Below, piece by piece: positions 24,520 through 34,317 of a DNA stretch of 64,000 nt. The stretch covers positions 1 through 64,000 of the forward strand of contig JADZAP010000012.1 of assembly GCA_020852705.1 (NCBI GenBank), written 5' to 3'. Every line of letters begins with the position of its first letter. The first letter of the stretch is position 1. The notes below the pieces were generated by a model. It ran no database searches. It was not told the DNA's origin and saw only the letters and a program-made list of their open reading frames with translations. Source of the DNA: Ignavibacteria bacterium. Lineage in GTDB: Bacteria; Bacteroidota; Ignavibacteria; Tepidaquicellales; OLB5. Position numbers and translations under genes: made by a program.

Positions 24520-25863
24520 ATGAAATTATCAAAATTTTTAATCATTACAGTAATTCTAGTATTTACCACAACTATAATTTCACAGGAAATATCAATTTCC
24601 TTAAAAGATGCAGTTACTAATGCATTTAAAAACGATCCGGATATTAATAAACTAGAAAATACTATTGAACTGCAGGAAAGCAACATCAGACAAAGCTATG
24701 GAAACCTGTTCCCTGACCTTACTTTTTCAACCGGATGGCAGCGGACTAATCAGGTAATTAACAAATCATTTATAAACCAAAATGGAATACCAATTCCGGA
24801 AAGTAACCAAACTACCGATTATTTTTCACTTTCTTTAAGAAGTGATGTTACACTTTTTGACGGATTAACAAGTTATGATAAAGTTGATCTTGCAAAACAA
24901 ACACAAACCCAATACCTTATTCAGCTTAATCAGCTTAAACAGGATCTTGCAATAAAAATAATAAACAGCTACATAACAGTTTTAAAAAACCGGCAGATAG
25001 TTAAAATTAATGAAGCAACTTTGCAAGATTCCCAAGCACAGCTTGAAAAAATAAAAATTTTTGTTGAGGTTGGAAAGAAGACAAAATTAGATATATTGCA
25101 GCAGGATGTTCTTGTTGCTCAAAATGAATTAGCAGTTGAACAGGCTAAAAATAATCTGAAAAAATCTATTAGTGATCTTGCTTATAACTCAAACCTTCCG
25201 CTGAATAAAAATTATTCGGTTATAGGTAATGAGTTTAATCCTGAATTAAGCAATGAACAGCTTGAATCGTATGTGTTGTTGAACCAAAACTCTGAAAGAC
25301 TTACAAACAATGCATTTAACAACAGGCAGGATATTAAAGCATCAATTCAAAATCAGGACCTATTACAAACAAATATTGATATAGCCAAAGGTATTCAGTA
25401 CTTCCCCACTATAAGCGGTTTTGGTCAGTATTCAATGAGCGGTTACAAAATTGATAATGTTACAAATCAGCGGACTTTTACAATTGGGCTTACATTATCA
25501 TATCCAATATTTTCTAATTTCCAGCAGGATAACCAGAGGCAAATTGCCCTTATAAACTACCGGCAGTCTTTAGAAGATACGCGTGCCTTGAAAAACAAAA
25601 TTGAAGTACAAATTGATAAAGCTGTTCAGGATCTGAAATCATTATTAAAGCAAATAGAAATTTCAGACAGAAGTTTAACAAATGCTGAAGAGAACAAATT
25701 ACTTGCAGAAGAATCTTACAAAGTTGGTTTGGGAACCCTGCTTGATGTTAATACAGCAACTACTAATCTGAATAACATTAAAGTTACTAAATCAAACTTA
25801 ATATATGATTTTATTAATGCACAAAAAACACTTGAATATTATCAGGGAATAGTGAATTACTGA
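24520..25863 (+). CDS. TolC-family outer membrane efflux protein
   Basis: 447 residues with a signal peptide (1-21, ending ISQ). Two long coiled-coil halves follow the TolC pattern: residues 27-230 (with NLFPDLTFSTGWQRTNQ and SDVTLFDGL) and 270-440 (with YFPTISGFGQYSMSG, LSYPIFSNF and the late ESYKVGLGTLLDVNTATTNL). It should form the trimeric outer-membrane channel for the transporter encoded by the next genes. First gene of the export operon. Confidence 0.9.
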   Translation: MKLSKFLIITVILVFTTTIISQEISISLKDAVTNAFKNDPDINKLENTIELQESNIRQSYGNLFPDLTFSTGWQRTNQVINKSFINQNGIPIPESNQTTDYFSLSLRSDVTLFDGLTSYDKVDLAKQTQTQYLIQLNQLKQDLAIKIINSYITVLKNRQIVKINEATLQDSQAQLEKIKIFVEVGKKTKLDILQQDVLVAQNELAVEQAKNNLKKSISDLAYNSNLPLNKNYSVIGNEFNPELSNEQLESYVLLNQNSERLTNNAFNNRQDIKASIQNQDLLQTNIDIAKGIQYFPTISGFGQYSMSGYKIDNVTNQRTFTIGLTLSYPIFSNFQQDNQRQIALINYRQSLEDTRALKNKIEVQIDKAVQDLKSLLKQIEISDRSLTNAEENKLLAEESYKVGLGTLLDVNTATTNLNNIKVTKSNLIYDFINAQKTLEYYQGIVNY

Positions 25864-25927
25864 ATATTTAAATAAAGAAGTAACAATCATTATAAAAATT
25901 TATCTGGAATTAATATAATTTTTTAAA

Positions 25928-27283
25928 ATGTCACAAGAACAAAAAGATACTATAAACCAGCAACCTGTTAATACTGAAGTAAAACCAAAAACGGTTACCA
26001 AAAAGAAAAAGAAAAGTAAAAAGATACTTTTGTTTACGATAATTGGAGCAGTCATTCTGCTTATAATTGTTGCTGTAGTATTTTCAGGTAAAAAAGATAA
26101 AATTGTTACCGTTCAAACAGAAAAAGTATCTAAGCGGAATATTACTCAGGTAGTATCTGGAACAGGAACAATAAATCCTGAGACAAAAGTTGATATAAGC
26201 GCTGAAATTAGCGGTGAAATCGTTCAGTTGCCTTTTAAAGAAGGAGATACTGTTAAAAAAGGTGATCTTCTTGTTAAAATTAAAGCTGAAACTTACGGTG
26301 CAAGAATAAATCAACAGCAAGCAGGCGTACAGTATTCAAGAACTCAGGTCGAAGTTGCTGAAAACAATCTGAAAAAAGCAGAGCTTGAGCTGCAAAGAAC
26401 GGAACAGCTTTTTCAGCGGGGTCTTGTCCCCCAGTCAGATTTGGATAATGCAAGGATACAATACGAAGTAGCAGTTTCTAATGTTAAAAGTTCAAACGCA
26501 AATGTCAGACAAAACCTTGCCCTGCTTCAGCAAAGTTCGCAGGATCTTTCTAAAGCTACAATTCGCTCAAACATGGATGGAATTGTTACTGCTATGAATA
26601 ATGAAGTTGGCGAAAAGGTTGTTGGTACTCAGCAAATGGCTGGCAGTGTAATTATGACCGTTTCAGATCTTTCTGTTATGGATGCTGAAATAGAAGTAAG
26701 TGAAACTGATATTACAAATGTTAAACTTGGCGATACCGCCGATGTTGAAGTTGATGCTTTCCCTGATAAAATAATTAAGGGGTATGTTTATGAAATAAGT
26801 AATTCTGCCAAATCAAAAGGAACAGGAACACAGGAACAAGTAATTAATTTTATTGTAAAAATCAGAATTATAGACCAGGATGTTCAGTTAAAGCCGGGTA
26901 TGAGCTGCAATGCAGATATAAAAGTGAATTCCAAATCAGATGTAATTTCAATTCCAATTCAATGTGTAACTGCTCGTGACGAAGAAAAAAAGGATGAAGA
27001 ATCCGATGATGAGGTTAAACGTCTTTCCGAGGAGAATTTAAAGAAAAAAGAAAAACCAAAAGAAGTTGTGTTTATTGTGGAAGATGGTTCTCCTGCAAAA
27101 GTTAAAATGATACCTGTTAAAACCGGAATTAGTGATGACAGATACATTGAAGTTACCGAAGGTTTAACACCTGAAATGACAATTGTAAAGGGACCCTATA
27201 AAGCTATTAGTAAGGAGCTTGAAGAAGGTTCTGTGGTGAAAATTGATAACGAAATTAAAAAAAAGGATGATAAGGAAGAGTAA
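25928..27283 (+). CDS. MacA/HlyD-type periplasmic adaptor protein
   Basis: 451 residues. A Lys-rich cytoplasmic start (22-34), one membrane segment (35-54), a lipoyl/barrel-sandwich half (VDISAEISGEIVQLPFKEGDTVKKGDLLVKI), a coiled-coil hairpin (about 120-205), the second lipoyl half (IRSNMDGIVTAMNNEVGE) and a beta-barrel domain. A charged insert rich in Lys, Glu and Asp lies at about 348-380, and the tail is also charged. It links the inner-membrane ABC permease with the TolC channel. Confidence 0.9.
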   Translation: MSQEQKDTINQQPVNTEVKPKTVTKKKKKSKKILLFTIIGAVILLIIVAVVFSGKKDKIVTVQTEKVSKRNITQVVSGTGTINPETKVDISAEISGEIVQLPFKEGDTVKKGDLLVKIKAETYGARINQQQAGVQYSRTQVEVAENNLKKAELELQRTEQLFQRGLVPQSDLDNARIQYEVAVSNVKSSNANVRQNLALLQQSSQDLSKATIRSNMDGIVTAMNNEVGEKVVGTQQMAGSVIMTVSDLSVMDAEIEVSETDITNVKLGDTADVEVDAFPDKIIKGYVYEISNSAKSKGTGTQEQVINFIVKIRIIDQDVQLKPGMSCNADIKVNSKSDVISIPIQCVTARDEEKKDEESDDEVKRLSEENLKKKEKPKEVVFIVEDGSPAKVKMIPVKTGISDDRYIEVTEGLTPEMTIVKGPYKAISKELEEGSVVKIDNEIKKKDDKEE

Positions 27284-27286
27284 TCA

Positions 27287-28012
27287 TTGGAAGAAATAAT
27301 AAAAACCAGTGATATAGTTAAACTCTACGTTATGGGTAACGAAGAACTTTATGCACTAAAGGGGGTATCCATGACGATTCATAAAAATGAATACGTTGCA
27401 ATTATGGGTCCCTCGGGTTCGGGTAAATCAACATTTATGAATATCATTGGATGCCTTGATACACCTACATCTGGATTGTATGAACTAAACGGGCAAAATG
27501 TAAGTGATATGGATGATAATGAGCTTGCTGCAGTACGTAATAAGGAAATCGGCTTTGTATTCCAAACTTTCAATCTGCTCCCCCGTTCAAATGCTTTGCA
27601 TAATGTTGAACTGCCATTAATATATAGCGGTATGCCTAAAAAAATACGCCTTGAACTTGCTGAAGAAGCATTAAATAAAGTTGGTTTGCAGGATAGAATG
27701 ATGCATAAACCTAACGAGCTATCCGGAGGACAGCGTCAGCGTGTCGCAATTGCAAGAGCACTTGTCAATAAACCTTCAATAATTCTTGCAGATGAGCCAA
27801 CTGGCAATTTAGATTCAAAAACCGGTGATGAAATTATGGAACTTTTTGATAACCTTCAAACACAAGGAAATACTATAATTCTGGTTACACACGAAGATTT
27901 TATTGCTGAACATGCTCACAGGATTATTAGACTTAGAGATGGTTTAATCGAATCTGACCAAATAACTCAAAAGGGATTAAAATATCAAAGTATTAAAACA
28001 ATAACAGCTTAA
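27287..28012 (+). CDS. MacB/LolD-type ABC transporter ATPase
   Basis: 241 residues from TTG 27287, preceded by AGGAAGAG. Walker A GPSGSGKS (41-48), Q-loop [11 protein letters not shown], signature [15 protein letters not shown], Walker [13 protein letters not shown] and the switch His in LVTHE. It powers the two FtsX/MacB-type permeases encoded downstream. Here the ATPase is separate from the permeases, unlike the single-chain MacB of enterobacteria. It starts 3 nt after the adaptor gene. Confidence 0.92.
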   Translation: MEEIIKTSDIVKLYVMGNEELYALKGVSMTIHKNEYVAIMGPSGSGKSTFMNIIGCLDTPTSGLYELNGQNVSDMDDNELAAVRNKEIGFVFQTFNLLPRSNALHNVELPLIYSGMPKKIRLELAEEALNKVGLQDRMMHKPNELSGGQRQRVAIARALVNKPSIILADEPTGNLDSKTGDEIMELFDNLQTQGNTIILVTHEDFIAEHAHRIIRLRDGLIESDQITQKGLKYQSIKTITA

Positions 28013-28044
28013 AAATATTTAATAATTGTTAATGAGGTAAATTA

Positions 28045-29559
28045 TTGAGAAAGAATTTTGTAATAATCATAATTATTTCTGTATTTTCCTTTAATATTTT
28101 TTCACAGGATTTTGGCAAAGTACATGAATTAATTATACAGGGTATTGATGCGGAATACAATATGGATTTTCCGCTTGCTCTTCAAAAATTCCAGGAAGCA
28201 AAAAATATTGCACCAAATGATCTTCGCGGTCATTTTTTTGAACAAACAATTTTTTACTGGAAAGCAATGCTTACAAAAAATAAATCAGATTTTGAAACCT
28301 TTATGAATTTAAGTGATAAACTTGTTGAAAAATGCGAAAATGTTGTTGATAAAAACGAAAACGATCTTGATGCAAGGCTTTATCTTGGATGGACTAATAT
28401 TATTCGTGCATTTGCTTTGGGCTATATGGGTGAAAATTATTTAAAAGCTGCTTCAGAAATTAAAGACGGTAATAATAATTTATCTTTTGTTTTGGAAAAA
28501 AACCCAAATTACTATGATGCCGCTCTGGGTCTTGGTGTTTATAATTATCTTGCAAGTTTTATTCCTAAAAAACTTAAATGGCTAACTGATATTTTGGGAT
28601 TTTCCGGCAATCGGGAAGAAGGTAAAAGACTCTTAAAGTTAGCAAGCGATAAAGGTACTTATACAACAAACGAAGCAAAGTTTTACTTAACACTTATGCT
28701 CTGGCGTGAAGAATCTTACCCTGAAGCTGAAGTTTATGCTCAATCTTTAAAATCAAAATATCCTCAAAGCCCGGCTGTTTGGATGCTATGGGGAGGATTG
28801 CTTTCTCAGCAGGATAAAATGCAGGAAGCTATTGATGCCTATGAAATGTCACTAAATTATAATAAAGGGAAAGAATCAGAGATTATATTAAGAGTTGCTT
28901 ACGGTGCTTTAGCTAATGCATATTTCAGAATGAATATGTACGAAAAATCTTCTGAATTTGGAAGTAAATATTTAGCATTACTGACAAAAGATGATAATCA
29001 GAACAACAGACTCTATAGTACCGGAGTATCGCTTGAATTAATGGGCAACAGAAATGCAGCACTTGAATATTATAAACGGGCTAGAACCGATATAAAGGAT
29101 GAAAATGAATGGGAAAAATACTGGCTAAGAAAACTAAGAGAACGTGAAGCTGCACCTTTAACAAAAACAGATTCTTTGCTTATTGCTGCAGATAATAACC
29201 GAGCTACAGGTAAGCTGAATGATGCTGCTAGAGATTACGCATCTCTTACCTCAGCATCTGGTATAAATTATAATGATGATGTTAAGGTACAAATTAATCA
29301 CGGATTGGGACTATTGAGCTATAAGCAAAAAGATTACAACAAAGCAATAGAATACTTCAAATTAAACACTTCTCTTAATCCCGCAAACGAAAAATGGCTA
29401 GTACCTGAAGCTTATTTCCAAATAGGTAAATGTTATTTAAAACTTGGCAATAAGTCAGAAGCTCAAAAATATTTTGATATGGCATTAGATATTGGGTATG
29501 ATTATGATTTTAAAGATGCAATGGACGGAAAAATTAAAAATGAGCTCTCCAAATATTAA
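28045..29559 (+). CDS. Secreted TPR-repeat protein within the export operon
   Basis: 504 residues from TTG 28045, with GAGGT 8 nt upstream. Signal peptide 1-21 (ending IFSQ). TPR-like helix pairs occur at about 32-60, 150-185, 205-290, 320-345 and 415-500 (for example LGLLSYKQKDYNKAIEYFKLN). It likely sits in the periplasm and binds a partner or cargo of the exporter. The location between ATPase and permease genes supports a linked function. No catalytic motif seen. Confidence 0.78.
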   Translation: MRKNFVIIIIISVFSFNIFSQDFGKVHELIIQGIDAEYNMDFPLALQKFQEAKNIAPNDLRGHFFEQTIFYWKAMLTKNKSDFETFMNLSDKLVEKCENVVDKNENDLDARLYLGWTNIIRAFALGYMGENYLKAASEIKDGNNNLSFVLEKNPNYYDAALGLGVYNYLASFIPKKLKWLTDILGFSGNREEGKRLLKLASDKGTYTTNEAKFYLTLMLWREESYPEAEVYAQSLKSKYPQSPAVWMLWGGLLSQQDKMQEAIDAYEMSLNYNKGKESEIILRVAYGALANAYFRMNMYEKSSEFGSKYLALLTKDDNQNNRLYSTGVSLELMGNRNAALEYYKRARTDIKDENEWEKYWLRKLREREAAPLTKTDSLLIAADNNRATGKLNDAARDYASLTSASGINYNDDVKVQINHGLGLLSYKQKDYNKAIEYFKLNTSLNPANEKWLVPEAYFQIGKCYLKLGNKSEAQKYFDMALDIGYDYDFKDAMDGKIKNELSKY

Positions 29560-29575
29560 TTTGTTTAAAATTTAA

Positions 29576-30802
29576 TTGAATTTATTTACTGAGATAAGGG
29601 AAAGTATAATAATTTCACTGAATTCAATCAGAGCCAATAAAGCACGCTCATTTTTAGCTACCCTTGGCATTGTTATCGGAATTATGACCGTAACAACTCT
29701 TCAAACTGCAATTGAAGGAATTAACCGTGCTTTTGAAAAAAGCATTGCTGCTGTAGGTGCTGATGTTTTATATATACAAAAGTTTGAATGGTTTGGAAAA
29801 GATGACTGGGAAGTTTACCGTAACAGACGGGATATAAAATGGCAGGAATATGAATATGTTGAACGAAATATGAATAATGCAGAATCAATTTGCCCTACAG
29901 TAAGCACATCAGCGCTTGTTACTTATCAAGATTTCACAAGTGAAAATGTACCGGTTTTTGGTACTACTGAAGAATACCAAAGAACTTTAGGGATGGATGT
30001 TGCCGATGGAAGATTTTTTACCAAACGTGAAAGTGATGGTGGTTGGGCAGTTTGTGTTATTGGGTATGATATTAAAGAATCTTTTTTTCAGGGAATTGAT
30101 CCCCTTGGTAAAGTAATACAGGTAAACGGTCATAATTTTAAAATCATTGGCATGTATAAAAAAATGGGGTCTATGCTTGGTCTCTTTAGTCTTGATAACA
30201 GGATAATAATTCCAATTAATAAATTCTTTAAAATATTTGGTACTCGCAGATCATTAACTATTAACGTAAAAGCTTTAAGTGTTGACGCATTGGAAGATAC
30301 TAAAGAAGAGGTTAAAGCTGTAATGAAGCGTGCAAGACATATTCCCGTTGGGGGAAAAGAAGATTTTGGTATAAATCAGCAGGAAGCTTTCAAACAGACT
30401 TACGAATCTCTTACAGGTTTGATAAAAACAATTGGTACAGCCATTACTTTGTTATCTCTTATAGTGGGTTCAATTGGTATTGCTAATATTATGTTTGTAA
30501 GTGTTAAGGAACGTACAAAAGAAATTGGTATTAGGAAAGCTATCGGGGCAAAGCGTTCAACAATTTTACTCCAATTTCTGATTGAAGCAGTAACAATTTG
30601 CGTTGTTGGAGGTTTAATTGGATTGATTATAGCCTTTCCTATAAGTCTTGTTATAAATGCAGTACTGCTTCCTACAGCAATGCCGTTATGGGTGGTTATA
30701 ATAGCGCTTGTTATTTCAGCTTTTGCCGGAATAATTGCCGGGTTCTTCCCTGCTCTTTCAGCATCAAAATTAGACCCGGTTGATGCATTGAGATATGAAT
30801 AA
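29576..30802 (+). CDS. MacB/FtsX-type ABC permease, first copy
   Basis: 408 residues from TTG 29576. The N-terminus (ESIIISLNSIRANKARSFLATLGIVIGI) is the standard MacB/FtsX start with the first membrane helix. A periplasmic MacB_PCD domain follows (about 45-275), then three membrane helices (about 285-305, 335-358, 368-392) with VKERTKEIGIRKAIGAKRS between, and an ending SASKLDPVDALRYE. No Shine-Dalgarno motif is visible before this start. It should pair with the second permease as a heterodimer. Confidence 0.9.
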   Translation: MNLFTEIRESIIISLNSIRANKARSFLATLGIVIGIMTVTTLQTAIEGINRAFEKSIAAVGADVLYIQKFEWFGKDDWEVYRNRRDIKWQEYEYVERNMNNAESICPTVSTSALVTYQDFTSENVPVFGTTEEYQRTLGMDVADGRFFTKRESDGGWAVCVIGYDIKESFFQGIDPLGKVIQVNGHNFKIIGMYKKMGSMLGLFSLDNRIIIPINKFFKIFGTRRSLTINVKALSVDALEDTKEEVKAVMKRARHIPVGGKEDFGINQQEAFKQTYESLTGLIKTIGTAITLLSLIVGSIGIANIMFVSVKERTKEIGIRKAIGAKRSTILLQFLIEAVTICVVGGLIGLIIAFPISLVINAVLLPTAMPLWVVIIALVISAFAGIIAGFFPALSASKLDPVDALRYE

Positions 30803-30885
30803 ATTTAATTGATATCAGGGTGCATTTTCTAAAGTGTGATTAATAAATTTTTGTATTTATGTAAATAAAAGGTTAAGGTTTTTGG

Positions 30886-31299
30886 TTGATTAATTATTTT
30901 TTTATTTTCGTTCTTTTATTTTCAGTAAATTTTCTTTACTCGCAAACAATTGATACTGATACGAGTGATGTAGTTATCAGACGCACTAAAAAAGATATTC
31001 CTTCTGAATATAATATAAGTGATGTTATTATAAAGCTGGATAAATTACAAACAAAATACATTATTCGTGTTGACTTGGATATACCATTAAAAACAACATT
31101 AAGGCTTAATGTAAGTGATACTAACAGTAATATACTGATGTATCTTATAAATGACCAAACCCTAAAAGCTGGTGTATTTAGAGTTAAATGGTATATGGAA
31201 TTCTGCCGGTCTAATAACTGTACATATCCCCCCGGTAGATATCTGTGTGAGTTTGAAACCGACCAGTTCATTTTTCAAAGAGATTTTTATTTAAAGTAA
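30886..31299 (+). CDS. Small secreted protein between the two permeases, function unknown
   Basis: 137 residues from TTG 30886 with TAAGG about 8 nt upstream. Signal peptide 1-19 (ending LYSQ). The rest looks like a single beta-sandwich: GVFRVKWYMEFCRSNNCTYPPGRYLCEFETDQFIFQRDFYLK at the end recalls FlgD-like Ig folds, with two Cys that could form a disulphide. The position between two permease genes suggests a periplasmic accessory role. I do not recognise a named family. Confidence 0.6.
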   Translation: MINYFFIFVLLFSVNFLYSQTIDTDTSDVVIRRTKKDIPSEYNISDVIIKLDKLQTKYIIRVDLDIPLKTTLRLNVSDTNSNILMYLINDQTLKAGVFRVKWYMEFCRSNNCTYPPGRYLCEFETDQFIFQRDFYLK

Positions 31300-31363
31300 C
31301 AAAAATAAAAGCACATTAATTAAAATCAGCACTATAAGGGAAAACCGTAATAATTCATCATAA

Positions 31364-32599
31364 ATGAATATCAAAGAAGCATTCATATCAGCATTAAACT
31401 CAATACGCGCTAATAAATTGCGGGCATCTCTTACTTTACTTGGGATAATTATCGGTGTATTTTCAATAATTGGCGTAATGACATTGCTTGATGCATTACA
31501 AAAAGGTATAGATAGCGGTTTAAGTCAGCTTGGTACAAGTACATTTCAGGTTCAGAAATGGCCTGCAACATTTGTCAGCGGACCGGGTAAATGGCGTAAA
31601 TATGAAAAGCGTAAACCTATTACAATTGAAGAAGGATACAGATTAAAGGAGCTTGCAGTACTTCCAAAACTGATCGGGCTTGAAGACTGGTCAGGCGGTA
31701 AAACGGTTAAATATGGTAGTGAGCAGACAAACCCTAATTTTCAATTGGCAGGCGTTACAACAGAATTTTTAGCTGCAAACAATCGTACTTTAAATGAAGG
31801 CAGATTTTTTACCGAAGAGGAAATTAAATCAACCCGTTATATTGCTGTTATTGGTATGGAAGTTGTAGATAGACTTTTCCCATTCACAACACCTATTGAT
31901 AAACAAATAGAAATTGATGGTAACCGTTTTACTGTAATTGGAATACTCACTGCAAAAGGTGAAAACATGGGACAAAGTCAAGATAATATCATACTTATTC
32001 CGTTATATACAATGGATAAGATTTACGGTGCAAGAAAAGACCGTTCAATTAACATAACGGTATCTGCTTATAGTAAATCAAAACTTGATGAAACACAGGA
32101 AGAAGTAATTGGATTAATGAGGCAGATACGTAAAGTCCCCCCGGGAGAAGAAAACGATTTTGATATCTGGTCTAATGAATCGCTTGTAAGAGAAGCAAAC
32201 AGTTTCACTGTTTATTTTAAATACGGAGCAGGAGTTATATCATTTATATCATTAATTGCTGCAGGTATTGGGATTATGAATATTATGCTTGTAACGGTTA
32301 CTGAGCGAACTAAAGAAATTGGAATCAGAATGGCAATTGGTGCAAAACGAAGCAATATTTTAACTCAATTTCTTTTTGAGGCAATTGTACTTTGTGAACT
32401 GGGAGGATTGATTGGTATTGCAGTTGGAATTGGTATAGGCAACTTGCTTGGCTCTATTTTTAACTTTCCTGTAAGTATTCCTTATGACTGGGTGATAATT
32501 GGTTTAATAGTATGCTCATTGATTGGTATAATATTTGGAACCTACCCTGCTTTTAAAGCTGCGAAACTCAATCCAATTGATGCTTTAAGATACGAATAA
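31364..32599 (+). CDS. MacB/FtsX-type ABC permease, second copy
   Basis: 411 residues from ATG. The same layout as the first permease: ALNSIRANKLRASLTLLGIIIGVFSIIG, a periplasmic domain, VTERTKEIGIRMAIGAKRSN between late helices, and KAAKLNPIDALRYE at the end. It ends the export operon. The two permeases share the ends almost word for word but differ in the periplasmic domain, as expected for a heterodimer or two substrates. Confidence 0.9.
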   Translation: MNIKEAFISALNSIRANKLRASLTLLGIIIGVFSIIGVMTLLDALQKGIDSGLSQLGTSTFQVQKWPATFVSGPGKWRKYEKRKPITIEEGYRLKELAVLPKLIGLEDWSGGKTVKYGSEQTNPNFQLAGVTTEFLAANNRTLNEGRFFTEEEIKSTRYIAVIGMEVVDRLFPFTTPIDKQIEIDGNRFTVIGILTAKGENMGQSQDNIILIPLYTMDKIYGARKDRSINITVSAYSKSKLDETQEEVIGLMRQIRKVPPGEENDFDIWSNESLVREANSFTVYFKYGAGVISFISLIAAGIGIMNIMLVTVTERTKEIGIRMAIGAKRSNILTQFLFEAIVLCELGGLIGIAVGIGIGNLLGSIFNFPVSIPYDWVIIGLIVCSLIGIIFGTYPAFKAAKLNPIDALRYE

Positions 32600-32897
32600 T
32601 TTAAGAAGATTTATTTAATTTGTTTTAAATTTCTATTCTGTTTTTCAATTTAATTAATTATTGCAAAAGCGTTTAATTAATCTTTGTAATTTAATTTATC
32701 AATAAATATTTGGGTTAACATGCTAATCTGTATTATTTTGTATAGATTAATTTTATGATTTAATTGACATTTCAAACAAATATCCTTAATTTTACCTTAT
32801 CAATCATAAATAATTGAATATAATTCTCCAAATAAAATTATTCTTAAAATCAGAAATCATAGCCAAGATAATTTGGGTATTGAATAATTTTCTTACA

Positions 32898-33254
32898 ATG
32901 GAGTTTTACAGAAAACTTTGCAATAATCTTTACTGGAAAAAACTTGCACCCCACACTGCAAGCTATAACACAAGATTCTGGATGATAATATTTACAGCTA
33001 TATCAATGATATGGCTTGCGTTTTACTACAATCCCGCAGATCCTGCAAATTCAAACTCCTCCGGTTTTATTATTCTTTTGTTTGCCCTAATCTTTAAACG
33101 CTCGGGAATTTCATTCTGCTTATTTGTTAAAAATTTATCAAAATCTGTTGACCACAAAATAGAACTGATAACCTTCCGCATTCTTGATTCTCTGAATATT
33201 TCTCTTTGGCGCAGCCATAGGTCATATTTACAGAAATCTGCACTTATTATCTAA
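32898..33254 (+). CDS. Small membrane protein, uncertain
   Basis: 118 residues from ATG 32898; the frame is open further upstream to a TTG at 32814 but the added part looks non-coding. Hydrophobic stretches occur at about 27-44 and 56-75. The start MEFYRKLCNNLYWKKLAPHT is plausible, but no family is recognised and the base use is not strongly coding-like. It precedes the squalene genes. Confidence 0.4.
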   Translation: MEFYRKLCNNLYWKKLAPHTASYNTRFWMIIFTAISMIWLAFYYNPADPANSNSSGFIILLFALIFKRSGISFCLFVKNLSKSVDHKIELITFRILDSLNISLWRSHRSYLQKSALII

Positions 33255-33373
33255 TTTAAAATAATTTCATAAATTATTCACCTGCATTTTCCTGAAATTG
33301 TAATTTGCAGGCAATAATTATTTACAGCTAGAAAGATATACTTTTGTATTATTTCTTGTTGTGAATTAAATAA

Positions 33374-34303
33374 ATGAAAAACGATACTAATATACAAAAA
33401 AAAAACAGTTTAGTTAATAAACACAGTCTTTTTAATAAAGATGATTTAATAAATAGTTCTTTTAAATACTGTGAAGAGATTGCAAAAAATCACTATGAAA
33501 ATTTTCCTGTTGCATCACTTTTGCTGCCAAAGGAAAAACGTAAATACATTTATGCAATTTATGCTTATGCAAGGGCAGCAGATGATTTTGCTGATGAAGA
33601 AGGCATATTAGGAGGCAAATCCAAACGCCTTGCCCTGCTTGATGAATGGAATGAAAAATTAAAAGATTGTTACAAGGCAAAGGCTTATGACCCAATTTTT
33701 ATTGCATTAAGTGAAACAGTAAAGAATAACAGTATTCCAATTGAAACTTTAGAAGCATTGCTAAATGCATTTAGGCAGGATGTAGTTAAAAACAGATATG
33801 ATACTTTTGATGAAGTGATTGCTTATTGCAGAAATTCTGCAAACCCGATAGGCAGATTGGTTTTAATGATATTTGGCATTAAAGACCCTCAATATTTTGA
33901 ATATTCTGATCATATCTGCACTGCACTGCAATTAACAAATTTCTGGCAGGATGTTGTAGTTGATTTGAAGAAAAATAGAATCTATCTGCCAAAAGAAGAT
34001 ATAGAAAAATTTGGTTATTCATACACAGAACTTTCATTAAAACAAGTTAACAAAAACTTCATCGATTTAATGAAGTTTGAAGTAACTAGAACTAGAAAAA
34101 TATTTGATAAAGGCAAAAAATTGATTGAACTTACAGCATCGGACAGCAGGAACAAGAAATTATCCAAAGAATTAAAATTAACATGGCTGGGCGGAAATAC
34201 AATTCTTAATAAAATTGAAGCAATAAATTATGATGTTTTAAGCACTAGACCAAAGATCAAAACCGGTGATAAAGTAAAAATATTTTTATACTCAAGATTC
34301 TAA
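33374..34303 (+). CDS. hpnC: Hydroxysqualene/squalene synthase HpnC-like
   Basis: 309 residues. It has the trans-isoprenyl diphosphate synthase (head-to-head) motifs YARAADDFADEEG and LQLTNFWQDVVVDLKKNRIYLP. The wording LTNFWQDV is typical of HpnC. In the HpnCDE route, HpnC turns presqualene diphosphate into hydroxysqualene. The three genes lie in the order C-D-E as in known hopanoid operons. A TACTTTTG -7 box at 33339-33346 lies 28 nt before the ATG. Confidence 0.85.
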   Translation: MKNDTNIQKKNSLVNKHSLFNKDDLINSSFKYCEEIAKNHYENFPVASLLLPKEKRKYIYAIYAYARAADDFADEEGILGGKSKRLALLDEWNEKLKDCYKAKAYDPIFIALSETVKNNSIPIETLEALLNAFRQDVVKNRYDTFDEVIAYCRNSANPIGRLVLMIFGIKDPQYFEYSDHICTALQLTNFWQDVVVDLKKNRIYLPKEDIEKFGYSYTELSLKQVNKNFIDLMKFEVTRTRKIFDKGKKLIELTASDSRNKKLSKELKLTWLGGNTILNKIEAINYDVLSTRPKIKTGDKVKIFLYSRF

Positions 34304-34317
34304 ATTTAAATCATTTG

